Below are positions 16,189 through 23,457 of a stretch of DNA of 34,456 nucleotides, piece after piece (within the stretch, counting starts at the first letter, position 1; every line of letters starts with the position of its first letter). The stretch spans positions 1 to 34,456 of the forward strand of contig NZ_SCMR01000031.1 in the NCBI RefSeq assembly GCF_005502885.1. Direction: 5' to 3'. Under the pieces are notes generated by a model. The model did no database searches. It was not told the origin of the DNA and saw only the letters and a list, made by a program, of their open reading frames with translations. The translations under genes and the position numbers were made by a program. This stretch comes from Microbacterium sp. 2FI (lineage in GTDB: Bacteria > Actinomycetota > Actinomycetes > Actinomycetales > Microbacteriaceae).

Positions 16189-16553
16189 TGCTCGAACTGG
16201 CTGTAGTCGGTGACCATGGGCCGGATCTCGACCGAGGATCCCGGAAGGTCCAGCGACGGCCACGTCCGCGCCATCGCGATCGCCGCGTCGAGGTCGGGGA
16301 CGTCGATGATGCTGAACCCGCCGATCACCTCGCGCGCCTCCGAGAACGGTCCGTCGACCACCACCGGACCCGCGGTGTCGTGACGGACGGTCGTGGCGGT
16401 GGTGGCGGGCTCGAGCTCGGCCCCGCCCTCCTCGATCGCGTCGGCGTTGTCGACGAACCACTGGTAGATGCGGGCGTAGTCCGCTTGCAGCCGCTCGGGC
16501 GGAACCGCGGCGTCGAGGGCGGGGTCCGAGGCGAACATCAGCACATACTTCAT
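16185..16553 (-). CDS. DGPF/YCII-domain protein, partner of the ECF42 sigma factor
   Basis: A 122-residue YCII-like protein (MKYVLMFASDPALDAAVPPE start). The eponymous DGPF motif is at residues 67-70 in VVVDGPFSEAREVIGGFSII, followed by DLDAAIAMARTWPSL. YCII folds are ferredoxin-like. DGPF proteins are the conserved genomic partners, and in studied cases the targets, of ECF42 sigma factors; their molecular role is not settled. The ribosome site is strong (AAGGAG, ATG 16553). Its stop codon overlaps the sigma-factor start by 4 nt. A TGTCGA box upstream (16620-16615) matches the -35 reported for ECF42 promoters, so autoregulation is likely. Confidence 0.88.
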   Translation of the reverse strand: MKYVLMFASDPALDAAVPPERLQADYARIYQWFVDNADAIEEGGAELEPATTATTVRHDTAGPVVVDGPFSEAREVIGGFSIIDVPDLDAAIAMARTWPSLDLPGSSVEIRPMVTDYSQFEQ

Positions 16554-16614
16554 CGGTTCTTCTCCTTCGTCAGTGGAACCGTGTCATTCCCACAGCGAAC
16601 GGACAAGACCGTTT

Positions 16615-16620
16615 TCGACA
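16615..16620 (-). promoter_or_regulatory. Candidate ECF42-dependent -35 element (TGTCGA)
   Basis: TGTCGA on the minus strand (16620 to 16615), 61 bp before the DGPF-protein ATG. A CGTTC (13 nt downstream) could be the -10. Between them AACGG-N6-CCGTT (16598-16613) forms an inverted repeat that might be incidental. From memory of ECF42 work in Streptomyces, TGTCGA is the conserved -35; the -10 match here is less clear. Confidence 0.5.
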
Positions 16621-16634
16621 TGCGCCCGAGATTT

Positions 16635-18002
16635 CTACGGACCGAACAGCGAGACCGGGTTCACGATGTCGGCGAGGATCAGCACCGCCCCCATCGAGAT
16701 GAGCGCGACGACGACGACGAACGTGACCGGCACGAGCTTGGTCGCATCGACCGGCGGCGGGGGTGGGCGGCGGAAGAGCTTCGCCCACGCGCGACGGATG
16801 CCGTCCCAGAGAGCGACGGCGATGTGACCGCCGTCGAGGGGCAGGAGCGGGATCAGGTTGAACACGAACAGCGCGATGTTCAGCGACGCCAGCAGCGACA
16901 GGAAGCCGGCGACGCGGTTGAGAATCGGGGCATCCGTCGCTGCGACCTCGCCCGACAGGCGCCCGGCACCCACGATGCTGAGCGGGCCGTTCGGGTCGCG
17001 CTCGCCGCCCGTGACGACCGTGACGCCGGTCTCCCACACCTTCACCGGCAGCTGCCAGATGATGCCTGATACGGCGCCGACCTGCTCGAAGGCCGCCTGC
17101 GGCCCGGCCCAGATCGGCTGGCGCAGGTATGCGACCTCTTGGCGGATGCCGGCGATGCCGACCTCCTCGGTCTGCGGCTCGCCGTCGGCACCCAGCACCT
17201 CGCGACCGAGTTCATCGGTAGCCGGTCGCGTCACCGCGACCGGGGTGAGGGTCAGCCGATGCGTCTCACCCTCGCGCTGGACGACGACGACGATCTGCTT
17301 GCCGGGAGATGCCTGGATGATCGCGGCCGCATCGGCGAAGTTCGAGATGGGAACGCCGTCGACCGCGGTGATGACGTCACCGGGCTCGATCCCGGCCGCC
17401 ACAGCCGGGGCTGCCGGATCCGACGCCGCACACTCGGTGCGCTCGACGTCGGCCGGGATTATGCACTCGCTGACGGTGGAGACCGTCGTGGTCGCCGACT
17501 GCACGCCGATGCCCGACAGCAGGATCGCGAACAGCACGATCGCGAACAGCAGATTCATCGTCGGGCCGCCGAGCATGATGACGACGCGCTGCCACACGGG
17601 CAGTCGGTAGAAGACGCGGTCGTCGTCGTCGCTCAGCAGCGTCTCGTCGTTCGCGGCACGGGCGTCCTGCACCATGGTCGCGAAGAATCCGCCGCCGGCG
17701 CGGCCGGTGCGCTGCGCCGAACCGGCGGCTCCTGCAGCCTGCGCGCGCGCGATCTCCTTCGGCGACGGCGGGTACATGCCCGCCATGGAGATGTAGCCAC
17801 CGAGCGGGATCGCCTTGACGCCGTACTCCGTCTCGCCGCGGCGGCGCGACCACAGCGTCGGACCGAAGCCGATCATGTACTGGCCGACGCGAACGCCGAA
17901 CTTCTTCGCGGGCCACAGGTGCCCGAGTTCGTGGAGGGCGATCGACACGGCGAGCCCCACGACCATGAGCACGACCCCGATGACGAATGCGATGACTTCC
18001 AC
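16635..18002 (-). CDS. Site-2 intramembrane zinc protease (RseP/Rip1 family)
   Basis: Membrane metalloprotease of 455 residues performing the second cut in regulated intramembrane proteolysis, typically of anti-sigma factors. The zinc motif HELGH is at 24-28 in helix 1, and the third-ligand motif NLIPLLPLDGGH is near 400. A PDZ domain (~185-290, with GIEPGDVITAVDGVPI) lies in between, with about four membrane segments. This is the Mycobacterium Rip1 (Rv2869c) arrangement. GTG 18002 is favoured because TACCGT ends 6 nt upstream and no Shine-Dalgarno is seen. In relatives it lies between dxr and ispG; here unrelated genes separate it from both. Confidence 0.93.
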   Translation of the reverse strand: MEVIAFVIGVVLMVVGLAVSIALHELGHLWPAKKFGVRVGQYMIGFGPTLWSRRRGETEYGVKAIPLGGYISMAGMYPPSPKEIARAQAAGAAGSAQRTGRAGGGFFATMVQDARAANDETLLSDDDDRVFYRLPVWQRVVIMLGGPTMNLLFAIVLFAILLSGIGVQSATTTVSTVSECIIPADVERTECAASDPAAPAVAAGIEPGDVITAVDGVPISNFADAAAIIQASPGKQIVVVVQREGETHRLTLTPVAVTRPATDELGREVLGADGEPQTEEVGIAGIRQEVAYLRQPIWAGPQAAFEQVGAVSGIIWQLPVKVWETGVTVVTGGERDPNGPLSIVGAGRLSGEVAATDAPILNRVAGFLSLLASLNIALFVFNLIPLLPLDGGHIAVALWDGIRRAWAKLFRRPPPPPVDATKLVPVTFVVVVALISMGAVLILADIVNPVSLFGP

Positions 18003-18008
18003 ACGGCC

Positions 18009-18014
18009 ACGGTA
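18009..18014 (-). promoter_or_regulatory. -10 box of the site-2 protease gene (leaderless start)
   Basis: TACCGT (18014 to 18009) followed by 6 nt and GTG 18002. A plus-strand TACGCT at 18065-18070 would serve the divergent gene at 18088. Confidence 0.5.
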
Positions 18015-18087
18015 CCCGCGTCAGGCTCCGAGTTGGCCGTGATCGTCCCGGATGCGCCGTCGGCTACGCTCGGGCCGAGGAGGAATC

Positions 18088-18675
18088 GTGACGCCACGCC
18101 ACGTGCGCGCCCTGCGGGGCGCGGTCGGAGCGTCGATCGCGACCCTCGTCGGGGCGACAGCCCACACGCTCGCCGGCGGCGGCGCACCGTCACCCGGCGT
18201 CGTCGCAGCCGTCGCGATCCTGGCGTGGCCGCTCGCCGTCCTCCTCGCCGGACGCCGCCTCTCCGCCTGGCGCGTCGGCGCCACTGTGCTCGCGAGCCAG
18301 GCGCTGCTGCACGTCGCGTTCTCACTCACCGCGAGCGCCGACCATGTGCGCCGAGTCGCCCACGATCATCAGGCCGCGGGCGCGAGCGACCTTCTCGCGG
18401 GCGCTGAGATGTCCGGGCTGCTGCCAGATCCCGTGATGCTCGCGGGCCACGTGCTGGCGGCTGCGGCGACGATGCTCGCGCTCTACGGCGGCGAGCGGAT
18501 GCTGCGCGCCCTGGGTCGCGGCATCCGGTCGGTGCTCGGGCGCTCAAGCACGCCGGCCCTGCGCCCCCTCACGCTCCCCAGCATCCCGGCGAGCGCGCCC
18601 CCCGTGCATGCCGGCGCGGTGCTGCTGTCGGACGCATCCCGTCGCGGGCCTCCCGCTTTCGTCATCGCCGTTTAG
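18088..18675 (+). CDS. Small integral membrane protein next to ycnI (function unknown)
   Basis: A 195-residue protein with four predicted membrane segments (~8-28, 37-57, 60-82, 118-140) and a hydrophilic C-terminal tail. The third and fourth helices are linked by a loop containing ASADHVRRVAHDHQAAG and EMSGLLPDPVMLAGHV, rich in His and Met. That is suggestive of metal handling and fits the copper-type neighbour downstream. I do not recognise a named family with confidence. The start is GTG 18088 with a strong AGGAGG site 4 nt away; a longer frame from 18052 lacks one. A TACGCT box at 18065-18070 gives a short leader. ycnI starts 101 bp later, probably cotranscribed. Confidence 0.75.
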   Translation: MTPRHVRALRGAVGASIATLVGATAHTLAGGGAPSPGVVAAVAILAWPLAVLLAGRRLSAWRVGATVLASQALLHVAFSLTASADHVRRVAHDHQAAGASDLLAGAEMSGLLPDPVMLAGHVLAAAATMLALYGGERMLRALGRGIRSVLGRSSTPALRPLTLPSIPASAPPVHAGAVLLSDASRRGPPAFVIAV

Positions 18676-18776
18676 CGCGGCTTCCCCCGGCACCCGCCTC
18701 CTGCGCCCGTGCCGCTGCTCATCGCACCCCGCGCGCGGCTCGCTGCCGCGCGCACCCTGACGAAAGAGATTCCCGC

Positions 18777-19475
18777 ATGACCCCTTCCAACACGCCCGCC
18801 CGCGCCGGCCGCACACTCGCCCTCGGCACCGCCGCCGGCATCGCTCTCGCGGTCGGCGTACCCCTCGCCGCATCCGCACATGTCACCGTGACCCCCGACG
18901 CAGCCGAGGCCGGCGCATACTCCGTGCTCACCTTCGCGTTCAGCCACGGCTGCGAGACGTCGCCCACCACGGCGCTCACGATCGGCATTCCCGACGGCGT
19001 CGACTCGCTCGCCCCGCAGATCGAGCCCGGCTGGAGCATCGAGAGCGTCGGGGCCGACGAGGGCATCCCCACCCAGGTCGTCTACACGGCCGACGCCCCT
19101 GTCGAGTCCGGGCTCCGCGCCACGGTCACCCTGCAGGTGAAGTTCGCCGAGGATGCGGCGGGCGAGACCCTCGCGTTCCCGGTGCTGCAGACGTGCACCG
19201 AGGGCGAGACCGACTGGTCCGAGCTCGCCGAAGCCGGCGCCGACCCGCATGACCTCGAAGCCCCGGCGCCGGTGGTCACCGTCGGCGAGATCGCGGCCGA
19301 CGCGCACGGCGATGACGGCGGTCACGAGAACTCCGCCGCCGCCGGCGATGCCGCAGGCTCGGAGGGTGAAGCCGCCTCGCCGCTCCCCGTGATCCTCGGT
19401 ACCGGCGGTCTCGTGCTCGGTGCCGCCGCGCTCGTCGTCGCGATCGCCGCGCTGCGCCGCTCACGTCGGGCCTGA
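18777..19475 (+). CDS. YcnI-family copper-binding membrane-anchored protein (DUF1775)
   Basis: A 232-residue exported protein. A signal peptide ends at AASA34, so cleavage would expose His35 (AHVTVTPDAAEAG) as the mature N terminus, the copper ligand in the characterised B. subtilis YcnI. The DUF1775 domain (~35-180) contains YSVLTFAFSHGCETSPTTAL, IEPGWSIE (with the conserved Trp) and AFPVLQTCTEGETDWSE. An Asp/His/Glu-rich linker (DAHGDDGGHENSAAAGDAAG) precedes a C-terminal membrane anchor (~203-226) ending RRSRRA. The family acts in copper trafficking at the cell surface. The ribosome site is a weak GAAAGAG. A strong hairpin (19484-19519) follows the stop by 8 bp. Confidence 0.9.
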   Translation: MTPSNTPARAGRTLALGTAAGIALAVGVPLAASAHVTVTPDAAEAGAYSVLTFAFSHGCETSPTTALTIGIPDGVDSLAPQIEPGWSIESVGADEGIPTQVVYTADAPVESGLRATVTLQVKFAEDAAGETLAFPVLQTCTEGETDWSELAEAGADPHDLEAPAPVVTVGEIAADAHGDDGGHENSAAAGDAAGSEGEAASPLPVILGTGGLVLGAAALVVAIAALRRSRRA

Positions 19476-19483
19476 CACACTCC

Positions 19484-19519
19484 GGGGGTCGGATGCCGCA
19501 GCCGCGGCATCCGACCCCC
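19484..19519. terminator. 16-bp perfect hairpin after ycnI
   Basis: GGGGGTCGGATGCCGC (19484-19499), loop AGCC, GCGGCATCCGACCCCC (19504-19519): perfect 16-bp stem, tetraloop, 8 bp after the stop codon. No U-tract. Its inner 11 bp (TCGGATGCCGC and complement) are identical to the hairpin at 7934-7961. Confidence 0.65.
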
Positions 19520-19565
19520 ACATCACGTGGGTGCCGAGCGCGCCGGATGAGAAGATGGATGCGCC

Positions 19566-21230
19566 ATGCCGACCGACGCGCCCTCGAACCTTCCCCCCGT
19601 GCTCCGCCCGGACGCACCGCCCATCCACACGCTCGAGGACTTCGCCGCCCGCTTCGCGGTCGGCACCCGGGGCGACGTGGCCGGCCGCACGCTCTCGGGG
19701 ATCACCCTCGCGACTGCGGACCTGCGCCCCGGCGACGTCTTCGTCGCTGTGCAGGGCGTCAACCGTCACGGCGCGGAGTTCGCCGCGACCGCCGCTGAGA
19801 AGGGCGCGGTCGCGATCGTGACCGACGCCGCCGGCGCGGATCTCGCCGCCGCGAGCGGACTGCCCGTCGTGCTGGTCGACGACCCTCGGGGGCTGCTCGG
19901 CGAGCTCTCGGCGTGGGTGTACAGCACCGGCCGCGACGATGAGCTGCCCATCCTCTTCGGCACCACCGGCACCAACGGCAAGACGAGCGTGTCTCACCTG
20001 CTCGAGGGCATCCTCGGCCAGCTCGACCTCGTCACCGGCCTGTCGTCGACGGCCGAGCGCCACATCGCCGGACACGTGATCGTCTCGCGGCTCACCACGC
20101 CCGAGGCGTACGAGATGCACGCCCTCCTCGCCCTCATGCGCGAGCGCGGCGTCGAGGCCGTCGCCGTCGAGGTGAGTGCGCAGGCACTCAGCCGCCGCCG
20201 CGTCGACGGGATCGTCTTCGACGTCGCCGGCTTCACGAACCTCACCCACGACCACCTCGACGACTACGCCGACATGCGCGAGTACTTCGAGGCGAAGCTG
20301 CCGCTGTTCCGCCCCGACCGCGCCCGGCGCGCCGTCGTCTGCGTCGACACCGCCTCGGGTGCCGAAGTGGTCGCCCGCAGCGAAGTCGAAACGGTAACGG
20401 TCGGAACGCCGGATCTGGCCGAGGATCGGGATGCCGCCGCCGCAGCCGACTGGGTCGTCGAGATCCTCGACGAGCGCCCCGACGGCACGCGGTTCCGCCT
20501 CTCGGGTCCTGACGACCGCTCGCTCACGACCGTCGTCCCCGTGATCGGCCAGCACATGGCCGCCAACGCGGGGCTCGCGATCGTCATGATCCTCGAGGGC
20601 GGCTACGCCTGGAAGCGCCTCGTCGACGCACTCGACGGCGAGCGCATCGACGCCTACCTCCCGGGGCGCACCGAGCTCGTCTCGGGCGAGCGCGGGCCCG
20701 CCGTGTACATCGACTTCGGCCACTCCCCCGACGCCTTCGAAAAGACGCTCGCCGCCGTCCGGCGCGTGACGCCCGGGAAGGTTCTGATGCTCTTCGGCGC
20801 GGACGGCGACCGCGATGCCACCAAGCGCCACGACATGGGCCGCACTGCGGTCGTGGGAAGCGACATCCTCTTCATCACCGACCATCACCCACGCCATGAG
20901 GATCCCGACTCGATCCGCGCGACGCTCCACGAGGGGGCGCTTCGCGCCCGGCCGGACGCCGACATCCGCGAGTTCTCACCGCCCGAGCGCGCGATCCTCG
21001 AGGCGGTCGCCCTCGTGGGCGAGGGCGACGCGATCCTGTGGGCGGGGCCGGGGCATCAGGACTACCGCGACATCCGCGGCGTCCGCACCCCCTACTCGGC
21101 GCGCGAACTCGCCCGTCGCGCGCTCCGCGGCGCCGGGTGGCCGGTTCCCGAGCCGCACTGGCCGGTGCCGTACCCCGACGACGAGACGCCCGCGTCCGAC
21201 CCGCTGCGTCCGATCTTCCCGACGCCCTGA
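19566..21230 (+). CDS. MurE-like Mur ligase (UDP-MurNAc-tripeptide synthetase family)
   Basis: ATP-dependent Mur ligase of 554 residues. An N-terminal UDP-substrate domain (GRTLSGITLATADLRPGDVFVAV) is followed by the ATP loop GTTGTNGKTSVSHLL (~137-151). Then come EVSAQALSRRRVDG, NLTHDHLDDY and YFEAKLPLF with the Lys expected to be carbamylated. The C-terminal domain has GADGDRDATKRHDMG and GKVLMLFGADGD. The family's third-residue specificity motif (DNPR for diaminopimelate, DNPA for lysine enzymes) reads HHPRHEDP here (in ITDHHPRHEDPDSIRA). It is isolated from any division/cell-wall cluster and may be a second MurE paralogue. ATG 19566 lacks a clear ribosome site or -10. The gene converges on dxr. 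Confidence 0.88.
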   Translation: MPTDAPSNLPPVLRPDAPPIHTLEDFAARFAVGTRGDVAGRTLSGITLATADLRPGDVFVAVQGVNRHGAEFAATAAEKGAVAIVTDAAGADLAAASGLPVVLVDDPRGLLGELSAWVYSTGRDDELPILFGTTGTNGKTSVSHLLEGILGQLDLVTGLSSTAERHIAGHVIVSRLTTPEAYEMHALLALMRERGVEAVAVEVSAQALSRRRVDGIVFDVAGFTNLTHDHLDDYADMREYFEAKLPLFRPDRARRAVVCVDTASGAEVVARSEVETVTVGTPDLAEDRDAAAAADWVVEILDERPDGTRFRLSGPDDRSLTTVVPVIGQHMAANAGLAIVMILEGGYAWKRLVDALDGERIDAYLPGRTELVSGERGPAVYIDFGHSPDAFEKTLAAVRRVTPGKVLMLFGADGDRDATKRHDMGRTAVVGSDILFITDHHPRHEDPDSIRATLHEGALRARPDADIREFSPPERAILEAVALVGEGDAILWAGPGHQDYRDIRGVRTPYSARELARRALRGAGWPVPEPHWPVPYPDDETPASDPLRPIFPTP

Positions 21231-21233
21231 CGC

Positions 21234-21271
21234 GTTTCGTCTCGCTTCGCTCGCTCAACGACCGGGAGCGA
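21234..21271. repeat. Candidate dispersed intergenic repeat between murE-like gene and dxr
   Basis: The 63-bp convergent gap holds GTTTCGTCTCGCTTCGCTCG followed by CTCAACGACCGG, with imperfect internal TCGCT repeats and a short TCGCTC/GAGCGA stem (21251-21256 with 21266-21271). This resembles an intergenic element I recall from Microbacteriaceae genomes. Only one copy is in this window, so dispersal cannot be shown here. It may also act as a weak terminator. Confidence 0.4.
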
Positions 21272-21293
21272 CCGCGTTCACTCGCAGCGCGGG

Positions 21294-22376
21294 TCAGGCC
21301 GCGGCGATCGCGCGGTCGGCGGCATCCCGCGCCCAGCGCTCCGCGTCGGCGAGCGACGCCCGCGACAGCGCGCCGGGCGCCTCGTGCGTGTCCACGACCC
21401 GTTCGACGATCTCGAGGATGCCGGTGAAGGCGAGCCGCCCCTCGTGGAAGGCATCGACGGCCTGCTCATTGGCCGCGTTGAACACGGCGGGGTACGTTCC
21501 GGCCGCTCGGCCGACGCGCTTGGCGAGGCGCACGGCGGGAAACGCCTCCTCGTCGAGCGGCTCGAAGGTCCAGGATGCCGCGGCCGTCCAGTCCAGCGGA
21601 CGCCCCACGCCCGCGACCCGGTTCGGCCAGTCGAGCCCGAGCGAGATCGGCAGTCGCATGTCGGGAGGCGAGGCCTGCGCGATCGTCGACCCGTCGACGA
21701 ACTCGACCATCGAGTGCACGATCGACTGCGGGTGCACGACGACATCGATCTCTGCGTAGGGCACGCCGAAGAGCAGGTGCGCCTCGATGACCTCGAGGCC
21801 CTTGTTGACGAGCGTCGCCGAGTTCGTCGTCACCACGCGCCCCATGTCCCACGTCGGGTGTGCGAGCGCCTCGGCCGGCGTGACTCCGGCCAGCGACGCT
21901 CGGCTGCGACCGCGGAACGGGCCGCCTGACGCCGTGAGGACGAGCCGGCGCACCTCGGAGCGCTCCCCCGACCGAAGCGCCTGCGCGATGGCCGAATGCT
22001 CCGAGTCGACCGGAACGATCTGCCCCGGCTTCGCGATCGCGGTGACGAGGTCGCCGCCGACGATCAGCGACTCCTTGTTCGCGAGGGCAAGGGTGCGTCC
22101 GCACTCGAGCGCCGCGAGCGTCGGGCCGAGGCCGACTGACCCGGTGATGCCGTTGAGCACGACATCGGCCTCGACGTCCCGCACCAGCTGCTCGGCCTCG
22201 TCGGCGCCGAGAGCCGTGTACTCGACGCCGAACTCGGCCGCCTGCGACGCAAGCCCGGCGCGATCCGATCCCGCCGAAAGCCCCACGATCTCAAACCGTC
22301 GGGGGTTGGCCCGGATGACGTCGAGCGCCTGGGTGCCGATCGAGCCGGTCGAGCCGAGGACGAGGATGCGGCGCAT
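21294..22376 (-). CDS. dxr: 1-deoxy-D-xylulose 5-phosphate reductoisomerase
   Basis: First committed enzyme of the MEP isoprenoid pathway, converting DXP to MEP with NADPH and a divalent metal; cytoplasmic, 360 residues. The NADPH-binding start RILVLGSTGSIGTQALDVI, ALANKESLIVGG, the metal/substrate motif PVDSEHSAI, LTASGGPFRG and HPTWDMGRVVTTNSATLVNKGLE are all intact. The C-terminal helical domain ends at ADRAIAAA. TAGGCT ends 6 nt before ATG 22376, so it is probably leaderless. It belongs with the minus-strand site-2 protease and ispG but is separated by plus-strand genes. Confidence 0.96.
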   Translation of the reverse strand: MRRILVLGSTGSIGTQALDVIRANPRRFEIVGLSAGSDRAGLASQAAEFGVEYTALGADEAEQLVRDVEADVVLNGITGSVGLGPTLAALECGRTLALANKESLIVGGDLVTAIAKPGQIVPVDSEHSAIAQALRSGERSEVRRLVLTASGGPFRGRSRASLAGVTPAEALAHPTWDMGRVVTTNSATLVNKGLEVIEAHLLFGVPYAEIDVVVHPQSIVHSMVEFVDGSTIAQASPPDMRLPISLGLDWPNRVAGVGRPLDWTAAASWTFEPLDEEAFPAVRLAKRVGRAAGTYPAVFNAANEQAVDAFHEGRLAFTGILEIVERVVDTHEAPGALSRASLADAERWARDAADRAIAAA

Positions 22377-22382
22377 CGAATC

Positions 22383-22388
22383 AGCCTA
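22383..22388 (-). promoter_or_regulatory. -10 box of dxr (leaderless start)
   Basis: TAGGCT (22388 to 22383) plus 6 nt to ATG 22376, identical in sequence and spacing to the ispG and asparaginase promoters. Confidence 0.6.
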
Positions 22389-22397
22389 GCGACCGAC

Positions 22398-23342
22398 CTA
22401 TTCGGTCGCGCGCGCGGTCTCGATGATCTCGACGACGAAGACCAGGGTCTCGCCGACGAGGTCGTCGGCGTTGATCTCGCCCTCGCCGTAGCCGCACGCC
22501 GGCGGCATCGACACCAGGACGGTCGAGCCCACGGCCTGGCCCTCGAGCGCACGCTGGAACCCGGTCACGACGCCCGTCGTCTGGAAGGTCGCCGGCTCGC
22601 CGCGCTCGAAGCTCGAGTCGAAGACCGTGCCGTCGCTCCACTTGACGCCCGTGTAGTTGACCGTGACGCTGTCACCGGGCTGCACGACGTCACCGTCGCC
22701 CTCTTCGAGGACCTCGAGCTGCACCTCGGTCGGCGCGTCGGCGTCGGGGATCGTGACGGTCGGGATGCCCTCGGCCGAGAATTCGACGGTCGGGAAGTCG
22801 TCGCCCGGCTCGGTCACGGCGCACCATTCGTCGGCGGGGATGACATCGAGCACGTCGATGACGTAGACCTGAGCGCCGCTGCCGGCGTCGGGAACCGTCA
22901 TCGCGATACGCGAACCCTCGGTCGCACAGCCGAAGAACGTGTCCGCACCCGAACCCAGCGTGATCGGCATCGGGGGAAGTCCGACTCCGTCGAATCCGCC
23001 CTCCTGGACCGACTCACCGGTCGTGGCGTCGAAGACGGCCAGAGCGTACGAGACGTAGTCGCCGTCTTCGATCGGGTCACCCTCGCCCTCGACGACGACG
23101 GTGCGCTCGGCGCTCTCGATCGTCAGCGGTGCGGTGAATTCGGCCGACGCGGAGACGCCGACCTCGCCGGTGACCGTGATCGACTCCACGACCTCACCCG
23201 TGGGCGCGGCGACCTCGCACAGGCCCGTGGCGGCGGTGTCGGTCGGCGTCGGCTCGGACTCCGGTGCACCGGAGGCGCAGCCGGCCAGAACGAGGGCCGA
23301 CAGGACGGCGACGGAAAGAGCGGCGAGCGGGCGGATGCGCAC
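22398..23342 (-). CDS. FKBP-type peptidyl-prolyl isomerase lipoprotein
   Basis: A 314-residue secreted lipoprotein. The N terminus VRIRPLAALSVAVLSALVLA is followed by a lipobox LAGC with lipidated Cys near residue 20, then a Ser/Thr/Pro spacer. The first half (~85-180) is a degenerate FKBP-like domain (YVSYALAVFD). The C-terminal half (~215-310) is a canonical FKBP domain (GDSVTVNYTGVKWSDGTVFDSSFERG, GFQRALEGQAVGSTVLVSMPP, GYGEG). It catalyses prolyl isomerisation to help fold exported proteins. The frame is open to 23492, but GTG 23342, with GAGG 8 nt upstream, precedes the signal peptide. The stop lies 21 bp before the dxr start; dxr has its own promoter there. Confidence 0.92.
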   Translation of the reverse strand: MRIRPLAALSVAVLSALVLAGCASGAPESEPTPTDTAATGLCEVAAPTGEVVESITVTGEVGVSASAEFTAPLTIESAERTVVVEGEGDPIEDGDYVSYALAVFDATTGESVQEGGFDGVGLPPMPITLGSGADTFFGCATEGSRIAMTVPDAGSGAQVYVIDVLDVIPADEWCAVTEPGDDFPTVEFSAEGIPTVTIPDADAPTEVQLEVLEEGDGDVVQPGDSVTVNYTGVKWSDGTVFDSSFERGEPATFQTTGVVTGFQRALEGQAVGSTVLVSMPPACGYGEGEINADDLVGETLVFVVEIIETARATE

Positions 23343-23445
23343 GATGAAGACCTCGACAGAGTGGGGGCGGAGTCTCCATCCTCCCCTATCTCGACTCGTT
23401 CTGCGCTGGGAGACCCCTATGCCCGTCGTGGAATGGATTCGGGAG

Positions 23446-23451
23446 TACCCT
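23446..23451 (+). promoter_or_regulatory. -10 box of the acyltransferase gene (leaderless start)
   Basis: TACCCT followed by 6 nt and GTG 23458; no Shine-Dalgarno. Confidence 0.5.
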
Positions 23452-23457
23452 CGTTCA

